Assembly (NCBI GenBank): GCA_028699715.1
Contig: JAQVUC010000058.1
Span: forward strand, 1 to 6,768
Direction: 5' to 3'
From: Anaerolineaceae bacterium
GTDB taxonomy: Bacteria; Chloroflexota; Anaerolineae; Anaerolineales; Anaerolineaceae
Length of the DNA stretch: 6,768 bases
Shown in pieces: positions 1 through 6,768 of this stretch (positions are counted from its first letter, which is position 1; each line of letters starts with the position of its first letter). The notes under the pieces are model-generated. The model did no database searches, was not told the origin of the DNA, and saw only the letters and a program-made list of their open reading frames with translations. Made by a program: the position numbers and the translations under genes.

Positions 1-1286
1 GTGCGTTTTTGGGTTTCGTAATCGATATGGATGACACCAAAGCGTTGGGAATATCCCCTGGCCCACTCAAAGTTATCCATGAAGGACCACTGCAAATAGG
101 CTCCCACAGGAATGCCAGCCTGAATAGCCTGCCAAACCGCCTGGATATGGGTTTGCAGATAATCGATCCGTCTCTGATCATGAACCCTTCCCGTCTCATC
201 AGGACCATCGGCATAGCTGGCACCATTTTCGGTCACCATCAGTTGTTTGGGGTGATACTCCCGGTTAACTCTATCCAGAATTTCAAACAAACCCTGGGGA
301 TAGAGTTCCCAGCCCATGTCAGTCTGGGGTACATCCCGTTTTTGGTGACGAAAATCCTCGGTATTCGACGATATAAGCATTCGGGTATAGTAATTGATGC
401 CCAACATGTCCGTTTCCTGCGCGATCACCTCCATGTCACCTGGCTTGATGAAATCAGGCTCAGTTGACTCCAGCACGCCCATTTCAACATAATCCTCAAG
501 CATATCTACGGGGTATCCTCGCCCAAAGATAGGATCAGAAAACCAGCGAATGAGCTCTCCATCCATAAATCGGATTTTGTCCTCACTGACCGAGGCGTTA
601 GGGTCATTATGGATTGGGCTCATGTTCAGCACAATCCCAACCTTCGCGTCAGGCACCGCAATGCGCAGCTCCTTAACCGCCTTCCCGTGCGCGAGCAAAA
701 GGTGATGAGCTGCCAAAACGCCCAATGAGCGGTCTTTCATTCCCGGCGCGTGTTCCCCATAGGTAAAACTGAGGTGGCTGGCACACCAGGGCTCATTGAT
801 GGTGAACCAATCCTTGACCCGGTCGCCCAGGTGGCGGGTGATCACCCCTGTGTATTCCTCGAAGGCATCTACAACCGAGCGATTCAACCAGCCATTTTCC
901 AATGCTGTGGGCAAATCCCAATGATAAAGCGTAGGCATTGGCAAAATGTCAGCTTCCAAAAGCGCGTCCACCAGCTTGCTGTAAAAATCCAATCCAGGTT
1001 GGTTGATTTTTCCACGACCTTGCGGCAGAATACGCGGCCAGGCCAAGGAAAATCGATAAGCTTTATAGCCCAATGACTTCATCAAAGCGACGTCTTCCTG
1101 CCATCGATGATAATGGTCACAGGCCACGTCCCCGGTATCGCCATTTAAGGTTTTGCCAGGAGTATGGGAAAACACATCCCAGATTGACTCTCCTCTGCCA
1201 TCCTCGTTTACCCCACCTTCAATTTGATACGAGCAGGTGGCAGTCCCCCACAAAAAGTTATCTGGAAATTGCAAAAGTTTTGTCAT
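1..1286 (-). CDS. GH1 beta-glucosidase (beta-glycosidase), C-terminus cut by the window edge
   Basis: Hydrolyses terminal beta-linked glucose, and often galactose, fucose or xylose, from short oligosaccharides such as cellobiose. Read by hand on the minus strand, the frame is open for 428 codons to the left edge; GH1 enzymes are usually about 440-460 residues, so only some 15-30 are missing. It starts MTKLLQFPDNFLWG, the standard GH1 N-terminus without a signal peptide, so it is cytoplasmic. Visible active-site residues are Gln21 and Glu23 (QIEGG), His122 (YHWD), Asn164 and the acid/base Glu165 (TINEPW), Asn298 and Tyr300 (GINYYT), the nucleophile Glu353 (VTENGASY), Trp400, and Glu407-Trp408 (DNFEW). 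The set is complete, so an active retaining enzyme is expected. It is not a 6-phospho-beta-glucosidase by context, as no PTS genes are seen, and Glu407 is the residue expected for unphosphorylated sugars. AAGGA (1294-1298) lies 7 nt before the ATG. It is the last visible gene of the run. Confidence 0.95.
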   Translation of the reverse strand, partial: MTKLLQFPDNFLWGTATCSYQIEGGVNEDGRGESIWDVFSHTPGKTLNGDTGDVACDHYHRWQEDVALMKSLGYKAYRFSLAWPRILPQGRGKINQPGLDFYSKLVDALLEADILPMPTLYHWDLPTALENGWLNRSVVDAFEEYTGVITRHLGDRVKDWFTINEPWCASHLSFTYGEHAPGMKDRSLGVLAAHHLLLAHGKAVKELRIAVPDAKVGIVLNMSPIHNDPNASVSEDKIRFMDGELIRWFSDPIFGRGYPVDMLEDYVEMGVLESTEPDFIKPGDMEVIAQETDMLGINYYTRMLISSNTEDFRHQKRDVPQTDMGWELYPQGLFEILDRVNREYHPKQLMVTENGASYADGPDETGRVHDQRRIDYLQTHIQAVWQAIQAGIPVGAYLQWSFMDNFEWARGYSQRFGVIHIDYETQKR

Positions 1287-1300
1287 TGTGTTTTCCTTTT

Positions 1301-2794
1301 TTAGTAGTCGAGTTTCGTAAACGTATTCTTGAGAAGTGGATAGAGCTCTCGATAAACCTGGTAAGCCTGCTGATAAACCTCGAAATTTTCCGGGTTTGGC
1401 GTGGTCTTGCCGGTGATATGGATACTTTCGTGACAGGCAGTTACCACGTCCGGCCAGGCTCCTTTGCCCACACCAGCCAAAAGCGCGGCTCCAAAAGCGG
1501 CACCCTCAGTGGTGTTAACGCTGACCAATTCGCTCTCCAGCACATCAGCCAAAATCTGGCACCACAAAGCGCCTTTGGTTCCCCCACCCGATGCGCGCAC
1601 CTGATTGATCTGCTCCAATCCGGCGTTTCGGATCAAGGTGAAGCTGTCTTTCAAGCCAAAAGCGACCCCCTCCAGGATAGCGCGGGTCATGTGAGCGCGG
1701 GTATGGCGCAAGGTCAGACCGATAAAAGCTCCCCGGGCAAATGGGTCTGGATACGGAGTGCGTTCGCCGCTCAAATACGGCAAAAACAGCAAGCCTTCGC
1801 TCCCTGCTGGCACAGCTTCAGCCTCTTGCAGCAACTGGTCAAAACTAGCTTCAGGTGCCAGGCTATCACGATACCACTGCAAACTGCCAGCTGCTGAGAG
1901 CATCACGCCCATGAAGTGCCATAAACCGGGAACGGCATGGCAAAAAGCATGCAGACGGCCTTGCGGCTCAACCAAAGCTGATGGTGTTGTGGCAAAGATA
2001 ACCCCGCTGGTGCCAACGGTAAGTCCGATAATGCCTGGCTCAACCGCCCCAACTCCAACCGCGCCAGCCGCTTGGTCACCTCCCCCGGCCATAACAGGAG
2101 TTGCTTGCGCCAGTCCGGTCAGAGCAGCCGCTTCCGCACTAACCAATCCGGTGATCTCAGGTCCCTCAAAAGTGGGCGGCATCCATTCGCGCGGGATATC
2201 CAACGACGCCAAAATCTCGTCTGACCAGTCTCTTGTCTTGATGTCAAAAAGCACCGTACCAGAGCCATCGGCCTTGTCCATGGCAAATTCGCCAGTCAGT
2301 TTGTAGCGGATGTAGTCTTTAGGCAACAGGACATGGCGAGCCCGGGCATAAACCTCAGGTTCGTTTTCAGCCACCCACAGGATCTTGGGTGCGGTAAATC
2401 CGGTCAGCGCCACGTTGCCGCTAATTTGGATAAACCTTTCCTTGCCGATCCTGCTGTGAATCTCATCACATTGAGCCTGGCAGCGTTGATCATTCCACAA
2501 AATCGCTGGCCGCAGTACCTGCCCATTCTCATCCATAAGCACCAAGCCATGCATTTGACCGGTCAGACCAACTGCTTCGATTTCAGCTGGACTGATTTCG
2601 GTCTGAGCGATGACAGTTTGAATGCTCTTGATGACAGCCTGCCACCACTCCCCGGGGTCTTGTTCAGACCATAAAGGTTTAGGGGAAGAAAGAGTATGCG
2701 CTGAAGAGGCAGTGGCAATCACCTCCCCCTTCTGGTCGATCAGCAGCGCTTTGCTGCCAGTCGTGGAAACATCAAGCCCCAAAAAGTAAGCCAT
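1301..2794 (-). CDS. xylB: xylulokinase (FGGY family)
   Basis: Phosphorylates D-xylulose with ATP to xylulose 5-phosphate, the second cytoplasmic step of xylose catabolism and the product's entry to the pentose phosphate pathway. At 497 residues it has the usual length for the family. The N-terminal actin-like domain opens with LGLDVSTTGSKALLID (5-20), the ATP phosphate-binding loop. GQMHG (79-83) matches the xylulose-specific Met-His of E. coli XylB, which argues against glycerol kinase or gluconokinase. Asp240 in GGGDQAAGAVG is the catalytic base, equivalent to E. coli Asp233. The C-terminal domain has LPYLSGERTPY (338-348), then RGAFIGL, and the adenine-side signature RASGGGTKGALW (400-411). 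The frame is intact and all key residues are present. The start is set by a perfect AGGAGG. It lies 14 nt after the GH3 frame and 14 nt before the GH1 gene, so it is very likely co-transcribed with both. Confidence 0.96.
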   Translation of the reverse strand: MAYFLGLDVSTTGSKALLIDQKGEVIATASSAHTLSSPKPLWSEQDPGEWWQAVIKSIQTVIAQTEISPAEIEAVGLTGQMHGLVLMDENGQVLRPAILWNDQRCQAQCDEIHSRIGKERFIQISGNVALTGFTAPKILWVAENEPEVYARARHVLLPKDYIRYKLTGEFAMDKADGSGTVLFDIKTRDWSDEILASLDIPREWMPPTFEGPEITGLVSAEAAALTGLAQATPVMAGGGDQAAGAVGVGAVEPGIIGLTVGTSGVIFATTPSALVEPQGRLHAFCHAVPGLWHFMGVMLSAAGSLQWYRDSLAPEASFDQLLQEAEAVPAGSEGLLFLPYLSGERTPYPDPFARGAFIGLTLRHTRAHMTRAILEGVAFGLKDSFTLIRNAGLEQINQVRASGGGTKGALWCQILADVLESELVSVNTTEGAAFGAALLAGVGKGAWPDVVTACHESIHITGKTTPNPENFEVYQQAYQVYRELYPLLKNTFTKLDY

Positions 2795-2800
2795 GCCAGA

Positions 2801-2806
2801 CCTCCT
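2801..2806 (-). promoter_or_regulatory. Shine-Dalgarno site of xylB
   Basis: A perfect AGGAGG lies on the minus strand 6 nt before the xylB ATG and inside the 14-nt gap after the GH3 stop. It fixes the xylB start and is the strongest ribosome site in the window, so xylB can be translated well on its own even if ribosomes fall off at the upstream TAG in the GH3 gene. Confidence 0.85.
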
Positions 2807-2808
2807 GA

Positions 2809-3300
2809 TTAAGAAACAGTCACCGGACAGACAAACACGCGGTCTTTTACCGGCAATGTGGATTCTCCAGTGATTTCAAACGCAGCTTCAAGGCGGATGT
2901 CCTCAGAAGAACTTCCGACTTTGATTTTTACAGTCCCGGGTTCGAGAACCAATTTCAAGCCTTCACCATAGTAGGCCAACATGTTAACTGGCAGGTCAAA
3001 AGTGACAGTTTTCTTTTCACCTGGTTTCAAATGCAAACGCAAAAACCCGCGCAACTCTTTGACAGGTCGCGGAAATTCGGCGTATTCATCTGTGGTGTAG
3101 AGCTGAACAACCTCATCCCCGGCTACCTCTCCAACATTGGTGACATCGAGTGAGATTCGAACCGTTTCGTCCAAGCCAGCTTCTTGCCTGTCAAGGGTCA
3201 GATCACTGTACTCAAACTGGGTATAGCTCAATCCATGACCAAAGGGGAAGAGCGGTTTAACGCTTTCGTTGACGTAATTACCATAAATGTTGGAGTGCAT
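2809..3300 (-). pseudogene. severed C-terminal part of the GH3 enzyme (end of alpha/beta domain plus fibronectin III-like domain)
   Basis: This open stretch of 163 codons continues the GH3 frame beyond the TAG. Residues 1-31 complete the GH3 C-terminal domain, including KPLFPFGHGLSYTQFEYS, a hallmark of the family. Residues about 48-142 form the fibronectin III-like domain, with VTNVGEVAGDEVVQLY, the ELRGF segment and PGEKKTVTF. These parts normally belong to one polypeptide of about 780 residues and I know of no family in which they act alone. The ATG at 3300 is probably an internal methionine; AGGGA sits directly against it, too close for a good ribosome site. If the TAG is real and not read through, this part is either lost or made by reinitiation. 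It has no other disruption, so the break is recent or is an error in the sequence. It ends in TAA, 14 nt before xylB. Confidence 0.72.
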
Positions 3301-3303
3301 TCC

Positions 3304-3306
3304 CTA
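3304..3306 (-). other. in-frame TAG stop interrupting the GH3 gene
   Basis: The minus strand reads CCT TAG GGA ATG, with the GH3 protein continuing in the same frame on both sides. The context reads NYKP, stop, GMHSNIYGNYV. From memory of the family, homologs have Lys-Pro-Ser-Gly followed by a short stretch ending Gly-Asp-Tyr-Val; laid against this with no gap, the stop falls on the Ser. A single change from TCG to TAG would produce it. No base has been gained or lost, so this is a nonsense change, not a frameshift. The stop and the next ATG are separated by only three bases. Confidence 0.9.
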
Positions 3307-5139
3307 AGGTTTGTAGTTGTAAAAGACCGGCACCTGCCCAACCGAGCGGGCAATGGAAACGGGCAATTTGCCGCCCGGATTTAACTCTCCAAAAATGGCG
3401 CTGACAATTGCGCCAGCCCCTTCTTCACCCGGGACCCAGGCCTCCAGCACCGCATTTGACCCTTCAATCAAATTCGGGATCGACAACGGCCGTCCGTTGA
3501 TCAAAACCAAAATCACTGGCGTACCGGTTTTGAGGATTTCCTGCAGTAACTCTGCCTGAACACCTGGCAAGCCCAAGTCAGTTGAGTCTCTGAACTCGCC
3601 GGTCGTGCAGTTGTAAGCTAAGCCTGAGCGATGACCCAAAACAACCACGGCTGTATCAGCAGATTTTGCCAGATCGACCGCCTCTGCAAACCCGGATTTA
3701 TCCTCTGAGTTGATCTCACAGCCTTTGGCAAAGCCTACTTCCATGGAATCCGGCAGAAACTGTTTGAAAGCTTCCAAAACAGTCGGGATTTCAACAGGCA
3801 GTTTTTCAACCTCCGCCTGGGACAAACCCTCATAACCTGAATCTTTCGGTGGGTCCTGATGCATTAACTCCAGCACGGCGGCATAGGAGTAATCACCCAT
3901 CATGCAGCGTCCGGAGTCAGCGTTTGGACCGATCAGTGCCAGTTTTTTGATAGAAGGCTTGAGCGGCAGTGAGCCATCATTTTTGAGCAGCACCAGGCTT
4001 TGACGGGCAATCTTTTTTGCCAATTCACGGTTTTCAGGCGTCTCAAATTCAACCATCACTGAGCCTTCATCGACATAGGGATTCTCAAACAGACCCAATT
4101 CAAATTTCTTGGTCAGGTGGCGTCTGACAGAAAGGTCGACCGTTTCCATTGACAATTCACCAGCCTCAAGCGCTTCTTGCAGACCAGGTGCGTAACAATC
4201 AAAACTGGGCAGTTCCACATCTATCCCCGCGCTGAGCGCTTTGAGAGCGGCTTCTTTGCGATTCTTTGCAGCTTTATGGTAGTTATGTATCATCACCACG
4301 GCTTCATAATCAGACACGACCACTCCATCAAAACCCAGGGTATCCCGCAGCAGATCAGTCAGGATACGCTTTGAAGCAGCCACAACCTCACCATCCAGTT
4401 CGGGGTAGGCATTCATCATCGATAACAAACCCGCGTCGCGAATGGCGGCCTGGAAAGGTGCCAGGTAGACATCCCACAGGTCTCTTTCACCCAGGTGGAC
4501 CGGACCACAGTTCAGCCCGCCCTGTGAAAAAGCATGTCCCACAAAATGCTTGCCAGTCGCCAAAATTCCGCTTGCCGGGTTTTCCCCCTGCAAGCCGCGG
4601 ATGTACTCCATCCCAAACTGACTCACCAGCAGCGGGTCTTCCCCAAAGGTCTCTTCGATGCGTCCCCAGCGCGGATCGCGGCAGACATCCAATACCGGTG
4701 CCAGCCCATGGCGCGCGCCCATGGCGAGCATTTGCTTGCGGATTTGTCCGGTCATTTCCCGGGCGAGCTCTGGCTGAAAAGTGCTGGCCAGTCCAATTAT
4801 TTGCGGATAAACGGTACTCTCCTTCGCCATCAACCCGGCACAGCATTCTTCGTGGTTTATGGCCGGTATCCCCAGGCGGGTCTCTTCCAGTAGAAACTTC
4901 TGCACCTGGTTGTAAGCTTTGGCAGCCTCCAGGGGCGCTAAATTACCGGCGCCGGCAACGCGCGTGAGTTGCCCCACCCCATCTTTCAGCTTAATTTTCA
5001 CTTTTGCCAGGTCTAATTGTCCCTTGGTCTGGAGCTCAAAAAACCAATATCCGCCCAGCTGGCGAATTTTCTCCTCGAGGGTCATCCGCGCCATTAGTTC
5101 GCTGACACGCTTGTTGATCAGGGTGGGGTTAACAGTCAT
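3304..5139 (-). CDS. GH3 beta-xylosidase/beta-glucosidase, main part, ended by a premature in-frame TAG
   Basis: Residues 1-611 of a family 3 glycoside hydrolase that removes terminal beta-linked xylose or glucose from oligosaccharides. From the ATG at 5139, the TIM-barrel domain spans roughly residues 5-355, with CRDPRWGRIEETFGEDP, the substrate-binding Lys-His pair in GKHFVGH (197-198) and the nucleophile Asp277 in VVVSDYEAV. The alpha/beta sandwich domain follows, with SLVLLKNDGSLPL, then GEFRDSTDLGLPG, whose Glu515 is the likely acid/base. There is no signal peptide, so it acts in the cytoplasm. A GTG at 5148 is the only other upstream start, as a TAG lies two codons before it; I prefer the ATG, which has a weak GAG-rich region upstream. 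Translation stops at TAG (3304-3306) just after NYKP, though the same frame runs on to 2809 and encodes the rest of the family, for 776 residues in all. Being between xylA and xylB favours xylosidase activity, but this is inference. Confidence 0.88.
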   Translation of the reverse strand: MTVNPTLINKRVSELMARMTLEEKIRQLGGYWFFELQTKGQLDLAKVKIKLKDGVGQLTRVAGAGNLAPLEAAKAYNQVQKFLLEETRLGIPAINHEECCAGLMAKESTVYPQIIGLASTFQPELAREMTGQIRKQMLAMGARHGLAPVLDVCRDPRWGRIEETFGEDPLLVSQFGMEYIRGLQGENPASGILATGKHFVGHAFSQGGLNCGPVHLGERDLWDVYLAPFQAAIRDAGLLSMMNAYPELDGEVVAASKRILTDLLRDTLGFDGVVVSDYEAVVMIHNYHKAAKNRKEAALKALSAGIDVELPSFDCYAPGLQEALEAGELSMETVDLSVRRHLTKKFELGLFENPYVDEGSVMVEFETPENRELAKKIARQSLVLLKNDGSLPLKPSIKKLALIGPNADSGRCMMGDYSYAAVLELMHQDPPKDSGYEGLSQAEVEKLPVEIPTVLEAFKQFLPDSMEVGFAKGCEINSEDKSGFAEAVDLAKSADTAVVVLGHRSGLAYNCTTGEFRDSTDLGLPGVQAELLQEILKTGTPVILVLINGRPLSIPNLIEGSNAVLEAWVPGEEGAGAIVSAIFGELNPGGKLPVSIARSVGQVPVFYNYKP

Positions 5140-5175
5140 GATTCTCACTCTCTATTATTTATTTAGGTTTTAAGT

Positions 5176-6345
5176 CTACGAACGCATGCCCAGCAATAGA
5201 TCAATGGTCAGTTGGTCGAGGCGTTCATACTTGAGCCCGCGTTTGGCAATGGCTATGCGGTCCAAATCCAATGCCTTGATGGCGTCAGCCTTTTCTGGCG
5301 AGTATCTTCCAAACAATGCCGCCAGGGCGGGATCTTCAGCGTTGATCTCTGCCAAAATGGCTTGAATTTCAGGATCGGCGTTGAATTGAGCGGCTTTTTC
5401 TTTCAGCATCAGATAGGTCCGCATACAACCGCGCGCGAAATCTTTGACACCTTCATAATCCTCGGTGCGATAAGCGTGGGCGTCATAGTGTTTGGAACCA
5501 CTGTAACCCACGTCCTCAAGGAATTTCACCAGGTAGAAAGCCGCTTTCAGGTCTCGCGAACCAAAGCGCAGATCCTGGTCATAGCGGCCGGGATATTGGT
5601 CATTTAAGTCGATATGGAAGAGTTTTCCGGCTTCCCATGCCTGGGCAACGCCGTGCATGAAATTCAGGCCTGCCATGTGCTCGTGAGCGACTTCCGGGTT
5701 GACACCCACCATCTCAGGATGATCCAGTGTGGCGATGAAGCCGAGCATGTGCCCGGTGGTGGAGTTGTAGATGTCCCCGCGGGGTTCGTTGGGTTTGGCT
5801 TCCAGGGCAAACTTCAAGCCATAGCCTTTGTCCAGGTTGTATTCGCACAAAAAGTTCAAAGCTTCCCGGGTGCGCTTGATCGAATCGACCGCGCTCTTGC
5901 TGCTGTCGGTCTCGGTACCTTCGCGTCCGCCCCAAAACACGTAAATCTTAGCGCCAAATTCAACGCCCAGGTCAATGGCGCGCATGGTCTTCTGCAAGGC
6001 GTAAGCTCGCACTTTGGGATCATTGCTGGTAAAGGCTCCATCCTTGAAAACCGGGTCGCCAAACAAGTTGGTAGTCGCCATTGGCACCACCAAACCGGTT
6101 TCATCCAGAGCTTTGCGGAAATCGCGTTTGATGGCTGCTTCTTCAGCCGGTGTGGCATCGATCGGGATCAGGTCATTGTCGTGAAAGTTGACACCATAAG
6201 CGCCGACCTCGCCCAACAAGTAGACCAGTTCTGCCGGGGTTTTGGGATCACGTACCGGACCGCCAAAGGGATCGCGCCCGGTTGAACCTACCGTCCATAA
6301 ACCAAATGTAAATTTATCTTCGGGTTTCGGTAAATAAGTGTTCAT
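5176..6345 (-). CDS. xylA: xylose isomerase, class I (short form)
   Basis: Converts D-xylose to D-xylulose (and glucose to fructose) in the cytoplasm using two divalent metal ions. The 389-residue TIM barrel has the class I length; class II enzymes carry an N-terminal extension of about 50 residues. All key residues are visible, each one position later than in the Streptomyces enzyme: His55 and Asp58 in FHDND, Trp17, Phe27, Trp138, Glu182 and Lys184 in [11 protein letters not shown], Glu218 and His221 in NPEVAHEH, Asp246, Asp256 and Asp258, and Asp288 in HYDAHAYR. These include both metal sites and the proton-shuttling His/Asp pair, so the enzyme should be active. The ATG start has a good Shine-Dalgarno AAGGAGA (6352-6358) about 7 nt upstream. 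It ends in TAG, with an in-frame TAA just one codon later. The GH3 gene follows after about 36 nt and xylB comes after that, which supports a xylose catabolic operon. Confidence 0.97.
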   Translation of the reverse strand: MNTYLPKPEDKFTFGLWTVGSTGRDPFGGPVRDPKTPAELVYLLGEVGAYGVNFHDNDLIPIDATPAEEAAIKRDFRKALDETGLVVPMATTNLFGDPVFKDGAFTSNDPKVRAYALQKTMRAIDLGVEFGAKIYVFWGGREGTETDSSKSAVDSIKRTREALNFLCEYNLDKGYGLKFALEAKPNEPRGDIYNSTTGHMLGFIATLDHPEMVGVNPEVAHEHMAGLNFMHGVAQAWEAGKLFHIDLNDQYPGRYDQDLRFGSRDLKAAFYLVKFLEDVGYSGSKHYDAHAYRTEDYEGVKDFARGCMRTYLMLKEKAAQFNADPEIQAILAEINAEDPALAALFGRYSPEKADAIKALDLDRIAIAKRGLKYERLDQLTIDLLLGMRS

Positions 6346-6370
6346 TGAATTTCTCCTTTTTTCTCTCTCA

Positions 6371-6405
6371 ATATTTTCTGATATTTTCTATCAAATAGTT
6401 ATTTG
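6371..6405. promoter_or_regulatory. AT-rich repeat cluster upstream of xylA, possible operator or internal promoter region
   Basis: This lies in the 63-nt gap between the GH94 stop and xylA and is far richer in A+T than the flanking genes. On the plus strand it shows a tandem repeat of ATATTTTCT with a 10-bp period (6371-6379 and 6381-6389). It also holds an inverted repeat of TGATA and TATCA around 5 bases (6379-6393) and a second of CAAATA and TATTTG around 2 bases (6392-6405). On the minus strand TTGATA (6394-6389) resembles a -35 box, but I see no convincing -10 at proper spacing. A regulator site or promoter controlling xylA and downstream genes fits the position. Chance AT-rich symmetry cannot be excluded. 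Confidence 0.3.
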
Positions 6406-6408
6406 TCT

Positions 6409-6768
6409 TTATCCCAATTCCACCAGCACGTCGACCTCTCGGGTACCCTGAGGTGGAATGGGGATTACATGTCCTTCGATTGCCTGGCCATCCACGAACA
6501 ACCGGATAGACTCAGACGGGCTCTTTCTTTCCACCCTGATGTTGTACTCCACCCCCCGGAAGATGCGTTTAGCGCTAAAGCCTTCCCAATCAAGGGGAAT
6601 GACCGGATGCACAGATAAGCCTTCGTGCGTAGGTTTGATGCCAAGAATATACTGGGTGATGGCCACATAATTCCAACTGGCAGTTCCGGTCAGCCAGGAA
6701 TTTTTGGCCTCACCATGCGTGGGCGCGTCCTTGCCGGCAATAGTCTGGGCGTATACGTAAGGCTCACT
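6409..6768 (-). CDS. GH94 glycoside phosphorylase (cellobiose/cellodextrin phosphorylase-like), C-terminal fragment
   Basis: The last 119 residues of a protein whose start lies beyond the right edge; the frame is open to the window end and stops at TAA. GH94 enzymes are usually about 800 residues and reversibly phosphorolyse beta-glucosidic disaccharides or oligosaccharides in the cytoplasm, giving a sugar 1-phosphate without spending ATP. The fragment begins with EPYVYAQ, then [17 protein letters not shown] and ITQYILGI, typical of the end of the GH94 (alpha/alpha)6 barrel; the Thr-Gly in this stretch probably belongs to the phosphate site known in the family. A short beta-rich tail follows ([11 protein letters not shown], then FRGVEYNI), also usual for GH94. 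Cellobiose, cellodextrin, chitobiose or another beta-glycan phosphorylase are all possible, because the specificity-determining part is missing. It precedes xylA by 63 nt on the same strand, so it is probably the upstream member of the same sugar operon. Family assignment is firm; substrate is not. Confidence 0.9.
   Translation of the reverse strand, partial: SEPYVYAQTIAGKDAPTHGEAKNSWLTGTASWNYVAITQYILGIKPTHEGLSVHPVIPLDWEGFSAKRIFRGVEYNIRVERKSPSESIRLFVDGQAIEGHVIPIPPQGTREVDVLVELG

Noticed and set aside
9..467. Open frame of 152 codons on the plus strand
   Set aside because: It is antisense to the GH1 gene, which contains the nucleophile motif VTENG in this same stretch.
1073..1897. Open frame of 274 codons on the plus strand
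   Set aside because: It lies antisense over xylB and the GH1 start, both strongly supported by catalytic motifs. Its translation shows no recognisable domain and looks like a shadow of the opposite strand.
3304..3306. TAG as a pyrrolysine or selenocysteine codon
   Set aside because: Selenocysteine uses TGA. Pyrrolysine is known mainly from methylamine methyltransferases, and here the position corresponds to a Ser in homologs; no supporting tRNA or synthetase gene is in the window.
3301..3310. Frameshift as the cause of the GH3 break
   Set aside because: The parts before and after the stop are in the same frame and align to the family without a gap, so no base was gained or lost.
4266..4967. 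Open frame of 233 codons on the plus strand
   Set aside because: It is fully antisense to the GH3 catalytic domain, has a Pro/Arg/Ser-rich low-information composition, and matches no family I know.
5140..5175. Transcription terminator between xylA and the GH3 gene
   Set aside because: The gap is AT-rich, but I see no stem-loop followed by a U-run on the minus strand.
5614..6285. Open frame of 223 codons on the plus strand
   Set aside because: It is fully antisense to xylA, whose metal-binding and catalytic residues are all present; nothing supports coding on the plus strand.
6366..6394. Sigma-70 type promoter for xylA with TTGATA as -35 box
   Set aside because: The nearest -10-like hexamers are poor matches (TATTGA at 15 nt, TTGAGA at 17 nt), so it is not listed as a promoter on its own.

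Overview
The window carries five protein-coding loci, all on the minus strand, so it reads right to left in transcription order: the 3' end of a GH94 glycoside phosphorylase, xylA (xylose isomerase), a GH3 beta-xylosidase/beta-glucosidase interrupted by an in-frame TAG, xylB (xylulokinase), and a GH1 beta-glucosidase whose last residues run off the left edge. Gaps between genes are short (63, about 36, 14 and 14 nt) and no clear terminator hairpin lies between them, so this looks like part of one operon. No stretch over 300 bases is without a gene, and I see no RNA genes, mobile elements or CRISPR arrays.

The combined role is intracellular use of beta-linked plant sugars. None of the enzymes whose N-terminus is visible has a signal peptide. 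Short oligosaccharides taken up by a transporter outside the window would be cleaved in the cytoplasm: phosphorolytically by the GH94 enzyme, hydrolytically by the GH3 and GH1 enzymes. Released xylose would pass through XylA to xylulose and through XylB to xylulose 5-phosphate, entering the pentose phosphate pathway. The exact substrates of the three glycosidases cannot be fixed from sequence alone.

The organism is a bacterium of intermediate G+C content. Its XylA is the short class I form (389 residues, catalytic residues offset by one from the Streptomyces enzyme), the form known from Actinobacteria, Deinococcus-Thermus and Chloroflexota. With the fermentative-looking gene content, an anaerobic Chloroflexota (Anaerolineae) is my best guess; this is inference and not firmly shown.

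The most notable point is the TAG codon in the GH3 gene. The reading frame is perfectly maintained across it, and it sits where the family normally has the Ser of a Lys-Pro-Ser-Gly motif. It splits off the end of the GH3 C-terminal domain and the whole fibronectin-III-like domain. A point mutation or sequencing error is the simplest explanation; readthrough or reinitiation at an ATG three bases later are alternatives. The 63-nt gap upstream of xylA is AT-rich and holds two inverted repeats and a tandem 10-bp repeat that could be a regulator site. I found no clearly new biological system here.
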